Source: Rhodospirillales bacterium (GTDB lineage Bacteria > Pseudomonadota > Alphaproteobacteria > Rhodospirillales > Rhodospirillaceae). Taken from it: a DNA stretch of 64,000 nucleotides. Position numbers and translations under genes: made by a program. The notes below the pieces were generated by a model, which was not told the origin of the DNA, searched no databases, and worked only from the letters and a program-made list of their open reading frames with translations. The DNA lies in NCBI GenBank assembly GCA_028281845.1, contig JANQJD010000016.1, forward strand, positions 43,971 through 107,970, given 5' to 3'. Each line of letters starts with the position of its first letter. Within the stretch, counting starts at the first letter, position 1. This document shows, in pieces, positions 27,550 to 36,498 of this stretch.

Positions 27550-27763
27550 GTAATGATCGCTTAAATATGTTAAGCATGACATGGTATATAATATAAATGA
27601 GGGACAAGTTCCAAGTTCAAAGAATCTCCCTTCACACCCCTAGAATCAGACACTGGCCTTCTGAGAGATGACAGTCAGTCTCAGTCAAAGGAAGCATGTG
27701 ACTCTCATGCTCACGTGACGGCGTGAGCGGTGAGGAAACGTATCACAGGTCTCTCTCTCCTCC

Positions 27764-27783
27764 TAGAGGGAGGTAGAGGGAGG
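27764..27783. repeat. 10-bp perfect tandem duplication ahead of tgt
   Basis: TAGAGGGAGG twice head to tail, preceded by CTCTCTCTCCTCC, which can pair with it. It lies 40 bases before the tgt start and may fold in the leader. Confidence 0.85.
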
Positions 27784-27822
27784 AGGGCGCTGCAATACCC
27801 ATCCCATCTTCGGGACCAGAGT

Positions 27823-28941
27823 ATGTTTACCTGTCTCACGCACGACGGCAACGCTCGATTGGGTCAACTCACCACGGCCCACGGTGTCGTCAGCACCCCT
27901 GCTTTCATGCCTGTCGGCACGTTGGCCACTGTTAAGGCTTTGCCTTCTGAGGTTGTGGCGGCAACAGGCGCACAGATGATTCTTGCTAACACGTACCACC
28001 TCATGTTGCGGCCAGGGGCAGAGCGTGTAGCGCGGCTAGGCGGATTACACACCTTCATGAATTGGCCAGGACCAATCCTGACAGACTCTGGTGGATTCCA
28101 GGTCATGTCTCTTGCAGGCCTCCGTACTGTCAACGCGGGAGGCATTACATTCCGCTCACATATAGACGGGGCCCGTTATTATCTGACGCCAGAGCGCTCC
28201 ATTGCCATCCAGAGAGCGCTTGATTCTGACATTACGATGGCACTCGATGAGTGCATTTCATTTCCAGCGACTCAGGAGCAAGCGGCCGCTTCTATGCGTT
28301 TGTCCATGCATTGGGCAGAGCGGTGCCGAGCGGCTTTTGTGACACGCCCAGGTTACGGCTTATTTGGTATAGTTCAGGGTAGTATCTATCCTGACCTACG
28401 GGCAGAATCGGTGCGGTGTCTGCGGTTGATCGGATTCGATGGCTACGCTATCGGTGGGTTGGCTGTCGGTGAGGGTCAGGAAATCATGTTCACAGTCCTA
28501 GAGCAAACTGTTCCGCTTCTGCCAAGAGATTGCCCGCGATATTTGATGGGCGTTGGAAAACCGGAAGACTTAGTGGGCGGTGTGCTCAGAGGAATTGACC
28601 TATTTGACTGTGTACTGCCGACCCGTTCAGGTCGGACTGCTCAAGCTTTTACGCATCATGGGACAGTCAATCTGCGTAACGCACGTCACGCTGAGGACTC
28701 GCGCCCGCTGGAAGACACTTGCACATGTAGGACCTGTCGTCGCTACAGCCGTGCCTACTTACACCACCTTGTCAGGAGCCGAGAGATCCTTGGCATCATG
28801 CTGCTCACATGGCACAACCTGCATTTCTATCAGACTTTGATGCAAAGCATGCGCACCGCTATCGCTCATGGTTGTCTGACGGCCTGTGTCGAATCGTTCA
28901 TGACTGCACTCAGAGCAGGCGACATTCGGCAATCCTCGTAA
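27823..28941 (+). CDS. tgt: Queuine/preQ1 tRNA-guanine transglycosylase
   Basis: 372 residues from the ATG at 27823, the family-standard length. [13 protein letters not shown] and [10 protein letters not shown] carry the active-site aspartates with the second nucleophile in [12 protein letters not shown], and the zinc site is CTCRTCRR with a downstream His. It exchanges G34 for preQ1 in GUN-anticodon tRNAs. The frame is open to 27730 but that part has no family similarity. The stop codon lies inside a 9-bp tandem duplication. queF follows 120 bp later and supplies preQ1. Confidence 0.96.
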   Translation: MFTCLTHDGNARLGQLTTAHGVVSTPAFMPVGTLATVKALPSEVVAATGAQMILANTYHLMLRPGAERVARLGGLHTFMNWPGPILTDSGGFQVMSLAGLRTVNAGGITFRSHIDGARYYLTPERSIAIQRALDSDITMALDECISFPATQEQAAASMRLSMHWAERCRAAFVTRPGYGLFGIVQGSIYPDLRAESVRCLRLIGFDGYAIGGLAVGEGQEIMFTVLEQTVPLLPRDCPRYLMGVGKPEDLVGGVLRGIDLFDCVLPTRSGRTAQAFTHHGTVNLRNARHAEDSRPLEDTCTCRTCRRYSRAYLHHLVRSREILGIMLLTWHNLHFYQTLMQSMRTAIAHGCLTACVESFMTALRAGDIRQSS

Positions 28942-28948
28942 TCCTCGT
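28931..28948. repeat. 9-bp tandem duplication across the tgt stop codon
   Basis: AATCCTCGT occurs twice head to tail; the TAA stop (28939-28941) forms at the junction of the two copies. Confidence 0.85.
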
Positions 28949-29062
28949 GACTTGCTCAGTTCGATGGTGAGGTCTCTTGGGAGAGGACACAGAACGAAAG
29001 GCCTTGTCGCGGGCGCACTGTTGCCGTATAGAGCTCATCACCGCACAGCAGGCAACAGACTC

Positions 29063-29527
29063 ATGAGCCCATCGATCTCTGACAATCTCACCCAGTTAGG
29101 CCAGGTAGTCTCTGTCCCGCAGGCACCGGATCAGGCTCTTTTAGAGACTGTGGTTAATGCTCATACAGAGACACCATACGCTGTGCGCTTTGTCGCTCCT
29201 GAATTGACTGTCTTATGCCCGATTACATCACAGCCAGACTTTGCACACATCGTAATTGACTACGTGCCGCGCGGTTTCCTTGTGGAAAGTAAATCATTGA
29301 AATTGTTTATTCACTCATTTCGCAATCAAAAAAAATTTCATGAAGACTGTACTATCTTTATAGCTAAACATATTATAAAGGTTATTCAACCAATATGGCT
29401 CCGTATCGGAGGGTACTGGTATCCACGTGGTGGCATGCCCATCGACGTGTTCTGGCAGACAGGAGTGATTCCAGAGGGCGTGTGGCTTCCAGACCAGGGC
29501 GTGTCCCCCTATCGCGGGCGGGGCTGA
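29063..29527 (+). CDS. queF: NADPH-dependent 7-cyano-7-deazaguanine reductase
   Basis: 154 residues from the ATG at 29063, the length of the short unimodular QueF. The catalytic Cys lies in [19 protein letters not shown], followed by the QueF signature [15 protein letters not shown] and the His-Glu-Asp element FHEDCTIFI. It reduces preQ0 to preQ1, the substrate of Tgt next door. The open frame upstream (28952-29062) has no family match. The middle (29290-29400) is AT-rich compared with both ends. Confidence 0.94.
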   Translation: MSPSISDNLTQLGQVVSVPQAPDQALLETVVNAHTETPYAVRFVAPELTVLCPITSQPDFAHIVIDYVPRGFLVESKSLKLFIHSFRNQKKFHEDCTIFIAKHIIKVIQPIWLRIGGYWYPRGGMPIDVFWQTGVIPEGVWLPDQGVSPYRGRG

Positions 29528-31129
29528 TCATGCCGGCAATGCTGCTGCAATGAGACTACGGGTATAGGGGTGTTCTGGCGCGGTGAATAAGCGAGCCGCT
29601 GTCCCGGATTCCACTACTCTTCCAGAGTGCATAACGACTATATAGTCTGCTAAAACACGTATTAAGCGTAAATCATGACTGATGAACATGTATGAAATTT
29701 TTTCTTTTAGTTGTAATTTTTTTAGAATACTTACAATTTGAGACTGTACTGATACGTCTAATGCTGATGTTGGTTCGTCGAGTACGATGAAGCTGGGTTT
29801 TAAGATCAGAACCCGAGCAATCGCAATCCGCTGGCGCTGACCACCTGAAAACTCATGTGGATAACGATCCTGCATTTCTGCTTTCAGCTTGACTTTCTCG
29901 AGGGCTTCGCCAATGAGCATCCGTCTTTGCATCTGAGACATGCCTATAGCATGTACCCGTAAGCCTTCGCCAATGATTTGGCCCACAGAAAGACGCGGGT
30001 TTAAAGAGCCATAGGGGTCCTGAAAAACGATTTGCATCTGTCGGCGCAAAGGACGTAAAGCCGCACGTGTCAACCCATTGAGGGGCTGCTGTCTGAACAT
30101 GATCGAGCCCTCGCTGTGAATCAGTCTTAAGAGCGCCTTCCCAAGTGTTGTCTTGCCGGAGCCGCTTTCTCCCACAACCCCGACAGTGTGTCCTTCTCGA
30201 ATGAGGATAGACACATCGTCCACTGCCTTGAGATAATCACGTTGGTAGCGCAAGAGCCCACGGCGTATGGGAAACCAGACACGCAAGCCATTAGTCCTCA
30301 TCACTTCTGGAGCACTGGGGACTGTTGGCACAGGTTCCCCAGCTGGTTCTGCCGCTAGAAGAGCACGGGTGTACGGGTGAGTCGGGGCAGACAAGAGGTG
30401 CACAAGAGGGGCTTGTTCAACCAGACGCCCTTCCTGCATCACACACACGCGATCGGCAACCTTTCGCACGATCGACAGATCATGGGTAATGAACAGAACA
30501 GCCATGCCAAACTGTGTTTGAAGATTCTTCAGGATTCTCAGAATCTGAGACTGGATAGTGACATCAAGCGCTGTCGTTGGTTCGTCGGCAATGAGCAGGT
30601 CCGGTTCATTGGCCAGGGCCATAGCAATCATAACCCGTTGGCGCTGTCCCCCGGAAAGCTGATCCGGCAGGGCGTGAAGCCGGCCAGCGGCCTCAGGGAG
30701 GCCCACAAGGTTGAGGAGTTCGAGGATTCTCTGACGCACGGCCCTGCCAGACAGACCCTTATGGATTTCGAGGACTTCGCCAATCTGGCGCTCGATGGAA
30801 TGGAGCGGATTCAGAGAACTCATCGGTTCCTGGAAAACCATCGCGACACGATTTCCACGAATCTGACGCAGCATTGCTGTTTGTGCACCGATCAACTCCT
30901 TACCGCAGAAACGGATACTACTCGCTTGCTCATGCATAGCGTGTGGATAGGGCAGTAGCTGGAGGAGCGATAAGGCCGTCACAGACTTACCTGATCCGCT
31001 CTCGCCAACAAGGGCGAGGGTTTCACCGCGGTTCAGGTCGAAGGAAACATCATCGACCACTTTCCCACTGCTGCCTCCAAAAATCACAGATAAGTGCCGC
31101 ACTGCTAGTAATGGGATGTCAGCTGACAT
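29528..31129 (-). CDS. yejF: Peptide ABC transporter ATPase YejF (two fused ATPase domains)
   Basis: 533 residues with two complete ABC modules. Walker [10 protein letters not shown] and signature LSGGQRQRV occur in the first half, GESGSGKTT and FSGGQRQRI in the second, each with a DEPT Walker B. The oligopeptide-type C-terminal HPYTRALL / HPYTRSLI ends both halves. ATG at 31129 gives the size of E. coli YejF; a GTG at 31177 overlapping the yejE stop is an alternative. It energises uptake of peptides (microcin C-type Yej system) through YejB-YejE. Confidence 0.92.
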   Translation of the reverse strand: MSADIPLLAVRHLSVIFGGSSGKVVDDVSFDLNRGETLALVGESGSGKSVTALSLLQLLPYPHAMHEQASSIRFCGKELIGAQTAMLRQIRGNRVAMVFQEPMSSLNPLHSIERQIGEVLEIHKGLSGRAVRQRILELLNLVGLPEAAGRLHALPDQLSGGQRQRVMIAMALANEPDLLIADEPTTALDVTIQSQILRILKNLQTQFGMAVLFITHDLSIVRKVADRVCVMQEGRLVEQAPLVHLLSAPTHPYTRALLAAEPAGEPVPTVPSAPEVMRTNGLRVWFPIRRGLLRYQRDYLKAVDDVSILIREGHTVGVVGESGSGKTTLGKALLRLIHSEGSIMFRQQPLNGLTRAALRPLRRQMQIVFQDPYGSLNPRLSVGQIIGEGLRVHAIGMSQMQRRMLIGEALEKVKLKAEMQDRYPHEFSGGQRQRIAIARVLILKPSFIVLDEPTSALDVSVQSQIVSILKKLQLKEKISYMFISHDLRLIRVLADYIVVMHSGRVVESGTAARLFTAPEHPYTRSLIAAALPA

Positions 31130-31173
31130 CTCTGTATCTTGTCTCTTTCTTGTCACGCAGAGCCTCACAGACG

Positions 31174-32214
31174 TCACTGTTTGCGAGGATTAAATGCATC
31201 GCGCACTGCTTCCCCAATGAACACAAGTAACATAACCTGAAGGGCAATGGCAGCAAAGCCAGTGATAGCCAGCCAGGGAGCCTGCAGGTTTTCCTTTCCC
31301 TGACGTAAAAGCTCTCCAAGAGACGGTGAATCCGGCGGCAGTCCCAGTCCAAGAAAATCAAGGGCAGTCAATGCGACGATAGAGCTCGACAGAGTGAATG
31401 GCGTGAATGTGAGAGTCGCCACCAGAGCGTTGGGCAGCACGTGACGGAAGATGATGGTCATATCACTGACACCAAGCGCTCTTGCCGCCTCGACATAGGT
31501 GAAGTTGCGACCGCGTAGAAACTCTGCTCGTACTGCACTTACAAGTGTTGTCCATGAAAACAATACTAATATTCCGAGAAGAGTCCAGAATCCCGGTACG
31601 ATGACGGAAGAAAGGATCATCAGAACGAATAATTCTGGCATTCCACCCCAGACTTCTAGGAATCTCTGCCCTATCAGGTCAGCCCAGCCTCCGAAATATC
31701 CTTGCATGGCCCCGACGACAACTCCGATCAGTGAGGAAAGGACTGTCAGCGCTAACCCAAACAGTACAGAAAGACGCAATCCGTAAATTAAACGTGCTGC
31801 CACATCACGACCATGATCGTCAGTGCCAAGCCAGTCGTCGCATGAAGGAGGCGCAGGGGCAGGAAGCGGTAGGTTATGATTGATCGTGTCATAGCGGTAA
31901 CGAATCGGCGGCCACAGTATCCAACCCTCTCCCTTGATCATATCGTGCAGGTAAGGATCACGGAAGTCAGCCCGCGTGGTGAATATACCACCAAAATCTT
32001 TTTCAGTGTAGTCCACGACGACAGGGAAAAACCACGTCCCCCGGAAGAAAACTACTAAAGGTCTATCGTTCGCGAGGAACTCGGCGAAGAGGCTGCACGC
32101 GAACAACGCCAAAAAAATCCACAAAGCCCAGAATCCACGACGGTTCGCTCGGAAGAGCGCCAACCTCTGCTTGCTCTGTGGGGCAAGCTGGATATCCCGC
32201 AGGAAGGGAGTCAT
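31174..32214 (-). CDS. yejE: Peptide ABC transporter permease YejE
   Basis: 346 residues, six or so transmembrane helices. The Yej-type N-terminal periplasmic insert is present (after residue 45, with DPYLHDMI and RYRYDTIN), then LGTDDHGRDVAARLIYGLR and the BPD_transp_1 EAA loop EAARALGVSDMTIIFRHVLPN. It partners YejB, whose stop lies only a few bases upstream. It ends 44 bp before the preferred yejF start. Confidence 0.92.
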   Translation of the reverse strand: MTPFLRDIQLAPQSKQRLALFRANRRGFWALWIFLALFACSLFAEFLANDRPLVVFFRGTWFFPVVVDYTEKDFGGIFTTRADFRDPYLHDMIKGEGWILWPPIRYRYDTINHNLPLPAPAPPSCDDWLGTDDHGRDVAARLIYGLRLSVLFGLALTVLSSLIGVVVGAMQGYFGGWADLIGQRFLEVWGGMPELFVLMILSSVIVPGFWTLLGILVLFSWTTLVSAVRAEFLRGRNFTYVEAARALGVSDMTIIFRHVLPNALVATLTFTPFTLSSSIVALTALDFLGLGLPPDSPSLGELLRQGKENLQAPWLAITGFAAIALQVMLLVFIGEAVRDAFNPRKQ

Positions 32215-32219
32215 AGCGG

Positions 32220-33323
32220 CTAGAGGTCCCTTCGCTCAAAATCAATCCGCGGATCGACAAGATGCAGCATGATGTCACTGATCACATTGAGCAGGAGGCC
32301 GATCAAACTAAAAACATATAATGTTCCGAATACAACTGGATAGTCTCTGCGCTGAGCGGCTTCAAATCCCAGCAAGCCGAGCCCGTCCAGCGTGAAAATG
32401 ACCTCTGTCAGGATTGAACTGGTAAACAGGAGGCTGACCAGGGTATGTGGGAACCCAGCGATGACCAGCAGCATCGCATTACGAAAAACGTGTCTATACA
32501 GTACGTTCCGTTCTGACAGGCCTTTAGCACGCGCAGTGATCACGTACTGCTTGCTCAGTTCGTCTAGGAAAGCGTTCTTCGTTAAGAGGGTCAGAGAAGC
32601 AAAGCCTCCTATGGTCATGACCGTCACAGGTAATGTGATGTGCCAGAAATAGTCAACAATACGCTCTGACCATGTTAGCATTCTCCAGCACTCTGAGGTG
32701 AGTCCGCGTAATGGAAATAAGTCCAGATAGCGACCACCAGAAAAAAGAATTATAAGTACAATAGCAAAAAGAAAATTTGGAACGGCATAACTCGCAATGA
32801 TGAAAGAACTTGTTACTATATCAAATTTAGAACCATCACGAACGGCCTTCATGATTCCTAATGGAATCGATATTATGTAGATAATAAGTGTGCTCCATAA
32901 ACCAAGAGATATTGATACGGGCAGTTTCTCCAGGATGAGGGAGAGCACATCTTGGTCTCGAAAGTAACTCTTTCCAAGATTAAAAGTCATGTAATCTTTG
33001 ACAAGTCTCAAAAAACGCTCATATGCCGGCTTGTCAAAGCCAAATTGACGTTCGAGTTCTATGACAAATTCCTGACTTAAGCCATGCGCACCACGGTATG
33101 GACTGCTGACGTTCAGTGCTTGTGCAACGCTTGTGCGCGCCGTGTCCTGTCCGCTACCTCCCGTCACACGGGCTGTCACGTCAGGGGAAGCTCCTCTCAA
33201 AGTGGCCAGCATATGTTCTACGGGTCCACCTGGAGCAACTTGAATAATTAAGAAATTTAAAAAAAGAATGCAGAAAATAGTAATTGGTATAAGAGCAAGA
33301 CGGCGTAAGAAGTATGATAACAT
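32220..33323 (-). CDS. yejB: Peptide ABC transporter permease YejB
   Basis: 367 residues. The first transmembrane helix ends in the typical QVAPGGPVE. The YejB insert follows (QEFVIELERQFGFDKPAYERF), then the EAA loop RAKGLSERNVLYRHVFRN and the conserved end. First gene of yejB-E-F; the expected periplasmic binding protein gene yejA is not upstream, where rpoH lies divergently 230 bp away. The segment 32690-32900 is markedly AT-rich. Confidence 0.92.
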   Translation of the reverse strand: MLSYFLRRLALIPITIFCILFLNFLIIQVAPGGPVEHMLATLRGASPDVTARVTGGSGQDTARTSVAQALNVSSPYRGAHGLSQEFVIELERQFGFDKPAYERFLRLVKDYMTFNLGKSYFRDQDVLSLILEKLPVSISLGLWSTLIIYIISIPLGIMKAVRDGSKFDIVTSSFIIASYAVPNFLFAIVLIILFSGGRYLDLFPLRGLTSECWRMLTWSERIVDYFWHITLPVTVMTIGGFASLTLLTKNAFLDELSKQYVITARAKGLSERNVLYRHVFRNAMLLVIAGFPHTLVSLLFTSSILTEVIFTLDGLGLLGFEAAQRRDYPVVFGTLYVFSLIGLLLNVISDIMLHLVDPRIDFERRDL

Positions 33324-33427
33324 TTTATGTATTACCAGTATTAGAATTTTTTAAGTATAAACATGTATTTGATGTAATCTTTTTATATTGAATATTCCTG
33401 TGTGATAATAATAATCAAATTTGGATC

Positions 33428-33455
33428 TTGACGTCAATTGCCAGCTGTATATCTT
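33428..33455 (+). promoter_or_regulatory. Putative sigma-70 type promoter for rpoH
   Basis: TTGACG at 33428-33433, then a 16-base spacer and TATCTT at 33450-33455, in an AT-rich stretch about 100 bases before the rpoH start. Confidence 0.35.
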
Positions 33456-33556
33456 AATAATTGCCGGGTCGTCATGCCTGGCGCGTGGGGCTTGAACAGA
33501 CGATCAGTCCTGTTGCTTCGACCAGTCATATTGCTTCACGGAGGATGGTGACAGCG

Positions 33557-34444
33557 ATGCCAACGACCGTTTTGCCAGCCCTTGCCCATGAGGAGGGGCT
33601 TGCGGCCTATATGAGTGCGATTAAAAAATTCCCTATACTGGATCCGCAGGAGGAATACATCCTCTCAAGACGCTGGCGGGAGTATGAAGATCTCGAAGCG
33701 GCGCACCGTTTGGTGACCAGTCACCTGCGCCTGGTAATGAAAGTTGCTGTGGGTTATCGCCATTATGGTTTACCGTTTGCCGATTTGCTTTCGGAAGGGA
33801 CAGTTGGGCTCATGCATGCTGTCAAGAAGTTTGAACCGGAGCGGGGCGTACGGCTCGCAACATATGCCATGTGGTGGATAAGAGCCTCTATTACGGAATT
33901 TATTCTAGCATCGTGGTCTCTCGTCAAGACTGGAACGGTTGCTGCACAGAAAAAGCTGTTTTTCCGGTTAGGTTTGCTAAAAGCGCGCATGGCCATCTAT
34001 GGAGATGGCGATATTGCTCCCGAGCAGGCTAGCGCTATTGCTGCGCAGTTACACGTTAAACCAGAAGAAGTCATCACAATGAACAGGAGATTATGCGCAA
34101 AAGATTCATCATTGAATGCAATTATTACTGAAGATACTCATATTGAGTATCAAGATTTACTTATAGATGATTCTGCGAATCAGGAAACACAGTTGGCTGA
34201 ACGGGAGGAAAGGCATCTGCGGCGTCGTTTACTCCGACACGCACTCGCCCGTCTATCGCCACGGGAGCAGTATATCATCAAAGCCCGCCAACTTGCGACC
34301 CCGCCGCGGACTTTAGAGGAACTGGGACGGCACTATGGTATTTCCCGTGAACGGGTGCGGCAGGTTGAGAATGGTGCAATGGCAAAGCTCGAAACAGCTG
34401 TCCAAGAGGAATGGAGGCAATCAAACGCCAGCTGTTGTGTGTGA
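33557..34444 (+). CDS. rpoH: RNA polymerase sigma-32 factor
   Basis: 295 residues from ATG 33557, with GGAGG at 33540-33544. Starts at 33545 and 33548 are also possible. Region 2 reads DLLSEGTVGLMHAVKKFEPE, then RLATYAMWWIRASITEFI. The RpoH box follows as QKKLFFRLG, which separates it from RpoD and RpoS. Region 4 is the C-terminal helix-turn-helix (LEELGRHYGISRERVRQVE). It directs heat-shock and envelope-stress transcription. A single rpoH in a reduced genome is common. An AT-rich patch lies at 34060-34190. Confidence 0.95.
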   Translation: MPTTVLPALAHEEGLAAYMSAIKKFPILDPQEEYILSRRWREYEDLEAAHRLVTSHLRLVMKVAVGYRHYGLPFADLLSEGTVGLMHAVKKFEPERGVRLATYAMWWIRASITEFILASWSLVKTGTVAAQKKLFFRLGLLKARMAIYGDGDIAPEQASAIAAQLHVKPEEVITMNRRLCAKDSSLNAIITEDTHIEYQDLLIDDSANQETQLAEREERHLRRRLLRHALARLSPREQYIIKARQLATPPRTLEELGRHYGISRERVRQVENGAMAKLETAVQEEWRQSNASCCV

Positions 34445-34454
34445 CACCGTTTCA

Positions 34455-34483
34455 TGTGCCCTGTGATGGGCTGAGGGGGCACA
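34455..34483. terminator. Possible shared terminator between rpoH and coq7
   Basis: TGTGCCC at 34455-34461 can pair with GGGCACA at 34477-34483 in the gap between the convergent genes. There is no T-run, so the call is weak. Confidence 0.25.
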
Positions 34484-34489
34484 CGCGGG

Positions 34490-35056
34490 TCAGAGACGCT
34501 CGGATAACCAGATGGCTAGCCGAGAGCCAGCTTTGACGATTGTACTGAGCACAGGGAACGCTAAGTGTTGTGCTGCCCCGTGTGTCAGGCCGATCTCGCG
34601 GTGTTCGAGTTCCTCGTTGCGATACTGCGTGATCACGTCCTGCAGTTCTTGGTCCGTTTTGAGGAGAGTGTTTAACTGTTTGGCATAATGTGCCTCTATT
34701 ACTTCTTCGACGGCAACTGTACAGGCCATAGCCGCTTTCTTGCCTAGCAGAGCCGTGCTCGCTCCTAGGACGAATCCTAAGACATGCCAGAGGGGCTGCA
34801 AAGCGGTTGGGCGGACACGATGTTGCACCAACAACCTGTTAAAGGTGGCGAGGTGTTTCTTCTCGTTCTCTGTCATAGCGCGCAGTGTTGCGGCACATGC
34901 GCTATGCTGCAAAACCACCATCTGACCCTCGTAAATGCGGACGGCCCCATATTCACCGGCCTGATTGACGCGAATAACCCGCGCTATGATCTCCTGATGG
35001 GAAAGATCGCCTAATAAGCGGCGGGCTCTGGATGGGGAAAGCATGTCGTCAGGCAT
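34490..35056 (-). CDS. coq7: Demethoxyubiquinone hydroxylase
   Basis: A 188-residue carboxylate-bridged diiron enzyme. The iron ligands are visible: RVNQAGEYGAVRIYEGQ, ENEKKHLATF, VEEVIEAHY and NEELEHREIG. It adds the last hydroxyl in ubiquinone synthesis at the inner membrane. The start overlaps the dsbB stop by eight bases. The dedA-dsbB-coq7 order is seen in other alphaproteobacteria. Confidence 0.95.
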   Translation of the reverse strand: MPDDMLSPSRARRLLGDLSHQEIIARVIRVNQAGEYGAVRIYEGQMVVLQHSACAATLRAMTENEKKHLATFNRLLVQHRVRPTALQPLWHVLGFVLGASTALLGKKAAMACTVAVEEVIEAHYAKQLNTLLKTDQELQDVITQYRNEELEHREIGLTHGAAQHLAFPVLSTIVKAGSRLAIWLSERL

Positions 35057-35561
35057 TCTTGGCGATTCTCCACCATGTTTTTCGTTTAGCGGCGACTAAA
35101 CAGAACATTGCCAGCCCCAGCGAAGCCGGGAGATTATAACCGCTCAGAGACAGACCAAACAATGACCATTGCACCTCGTCGCACGGCGCTTCAGCCGGTC
35201 TTTCGAGTGCAAGCTGCAACTCGGCTAATGACAGAACAGGCTCTACAGAAGAAATACAAGCAATAGTAGACCACCAGTGATTTTCTGCTCCCACATGGTA
35301 CAAGGCTACAACAGTATTAAGCCCGAACGTTACCCCACAGAGAGCAACCAACACGCGGCGACGTGGTGGCGAGAGACATAAGGCTATTGCCGCTAAGATG
35401 GCCGCGACCGCATACAGAAGACGTTGGCACAGACAGAGAACGCATGGGATGAGATCAAAGCCAAACTGCAATACAAGTGTACCGCCTAAAGCCGCAACAC
35501 TCGTCGCTAATATCCCGGCTGGGATTGCCTTTCTCTGCCACAATGGTTGGGGAGAAAACAT
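35049..35561 (-). CDS. dsbB: Disulfide bond formation protein DsbB
   Basis: 170 residues, four transmembrane helices. The first redox pair is in IPCVLCLCQR near residue 40. The second periplasmic loop has YHVGAENHWW followed by a Cys near 101 and another in APCDE near 125. It reoxidises DsbA-type proteins and passes electrons to ubiquinone, in line with the adjacent coq7. GAGG lies nine bases before the ATG at 35561. Confidence 0.9.
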   Translation of the reverse strand: MFSPQPLWQRKAIPAGILATSVAALGGTLVLQFGFDLIPCVLCLCQRLLYAVAAILAAIALCLSPPRRRVLVALCGVTFGLNTVVALYHVGAENHWWSTIACISSVEPVLSLAELQLALERPAEAPCDEVQWSLFGLSLSGYNLPASLGLAMFCLVAAKRKTWWRIAKNA

Positions 35562-35595
35562 GCGAAGTTGCCTCTTTTGTGATGATGCAACCGAG

Positions 35596-36174
35596 CTAAA
35601 ATATTCTCAGAAGCAGAACCCCCCCCCCTACGGCCACTCCGATCCCTAACGTCACCAAACCGAGCCGCCGTTCAATAAAGGCGCGAATCCGTGGGCCAAA
35701 ACGCCACAGAAGGCCCGCTACCAAGAAAAAGCGCAGGCCACGCCCTACAAGTGACGTTATCACAAACGCGAGAGGGTTAAACTGTGTTGCCCCAGCACTA
35801 ATGGTAATCATTTTATAAGGGATAGGTGTGAAAGCAGCTACCAGGATGATCGTCACGCCGTATCTGTTGAAGGCGTCACAGACGCTGAAAAAGCTCTCCT
35901 GAAGATGATAAAAAGCGATAATTCCTTGCCCTGTTGTTTCGAAAAGAAAATAGCCAATCCCATATCCTGCCAGCCCCCCCATGACAGAAGCAAAGGTACA
36001 GACCGTTGCATATATCCAAGCGCGGTAGCGTTCAGCCAGTACCATGGAAATCAGCATGACATCGGGCGGTATTGGAAAAACGGAACTTTCAATGAAAGAA
36101 ATGAGAGCGAGCCATATCACAGCCTGCCGATGGCCAGCCAGACTCATGGTCCATTCATACAGCTTCTGCAACAC
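35596..36174 (-). CDS. DedA/YqaA family inner-membrane protein
   Basis: 192 residues. The family pieces FIESSVFPIPPDVMLI and PIPYKMITISAGATQFN are clear, with about five membrane segments. DedA-type proteins act in undecaprenyl-phosphate or phospholipid translocation; the YqaA subgroup is less well studied. The start is a GTG at 36174. The C-terminus GGGVLLL is encoded by a run of ten G residues (35619-35628 on the plus strand as C). Confidence 0.88.
   Translation of the reverse strand: MLQKLYEWTMSLAGHRQAVIWLALISFIESSVFPIPPDVMLISMVLAERYRAWIYATVCTFASVMGGLAGYGIGYFLFETTGQGIIAFYHLQESFFSVCDAFNRYGVTIILVAAFTPIPYKMITISAGATQFNPLAFVITSLVGRGLRFFLVAGLLWRFGPRIRAFIERRLGLVTLGIGVAVGGGVLLLRIF
35619..35628. 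repeat. C10/G10 homopolymer in the 3' end of the DedA-like gene
   Basis: Ten consecutive C on the plus strand. A one-base slip would change the last seven or so codons and the stop. Confidence 0.9.
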
Positions 36175-36498
36175 GGACCTGGTCTCCGAGACGGGAAGAG
36201 AGGCACATTAAAGTTGTTTTTACAAAACACATATTATTGTCAGTTACGGTTATTACCATAATTAAAGAATTTTGTTTTAGTGAACAAAACTAAAAAATGT
36301 ATTTAAATATATTTAAATATAAAAGTTGTCTTTTTTATTTATCAACAGACAGGGAACGCTCTGGCTCCTTTGAGTGATGTAAGATGTAACGTCCATATTG
36401 GCTGGATTATGCAAGGTTAAGGCACAGTCTGCTCCGTCCTTGACAACAAGATAGGATCCATGTGGGTTACGACCTCTGTTGCTGATTCGAGGATTCTT
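36175..36498 (+). promoter_or_regulatory. AT-rich leader region of aspS
   Basis: About 320 bp, no gene. The central 36220-36340 is strongly AT-rich and contains ATTTAAATAT twice in tandem (36301-36320). It separates the divergent DedA-like gene and aspS and must hold both promoters. I cannot assign hexamers with confidence. Confidence 0.4.
36301..36320. repeat. 10-bp perfect tandem duplication
   Basis: ATTTAAATAT twice head to tail in the aspS leader region. Confidence 0.85.

Noticed and set aside
28942..29062. preQ1 riboswitch between tgt and queF
   Set aside because: I looked for the small preQ1 aptamer pseudoknot with its A-rich tail and did not see it.
30377..30958. 193-codon plus-strand frame opposite yejF
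   Set aside because: Antisense to two ABC signature motifs of yejF; its openness is a by-product of the real gene's codon use.
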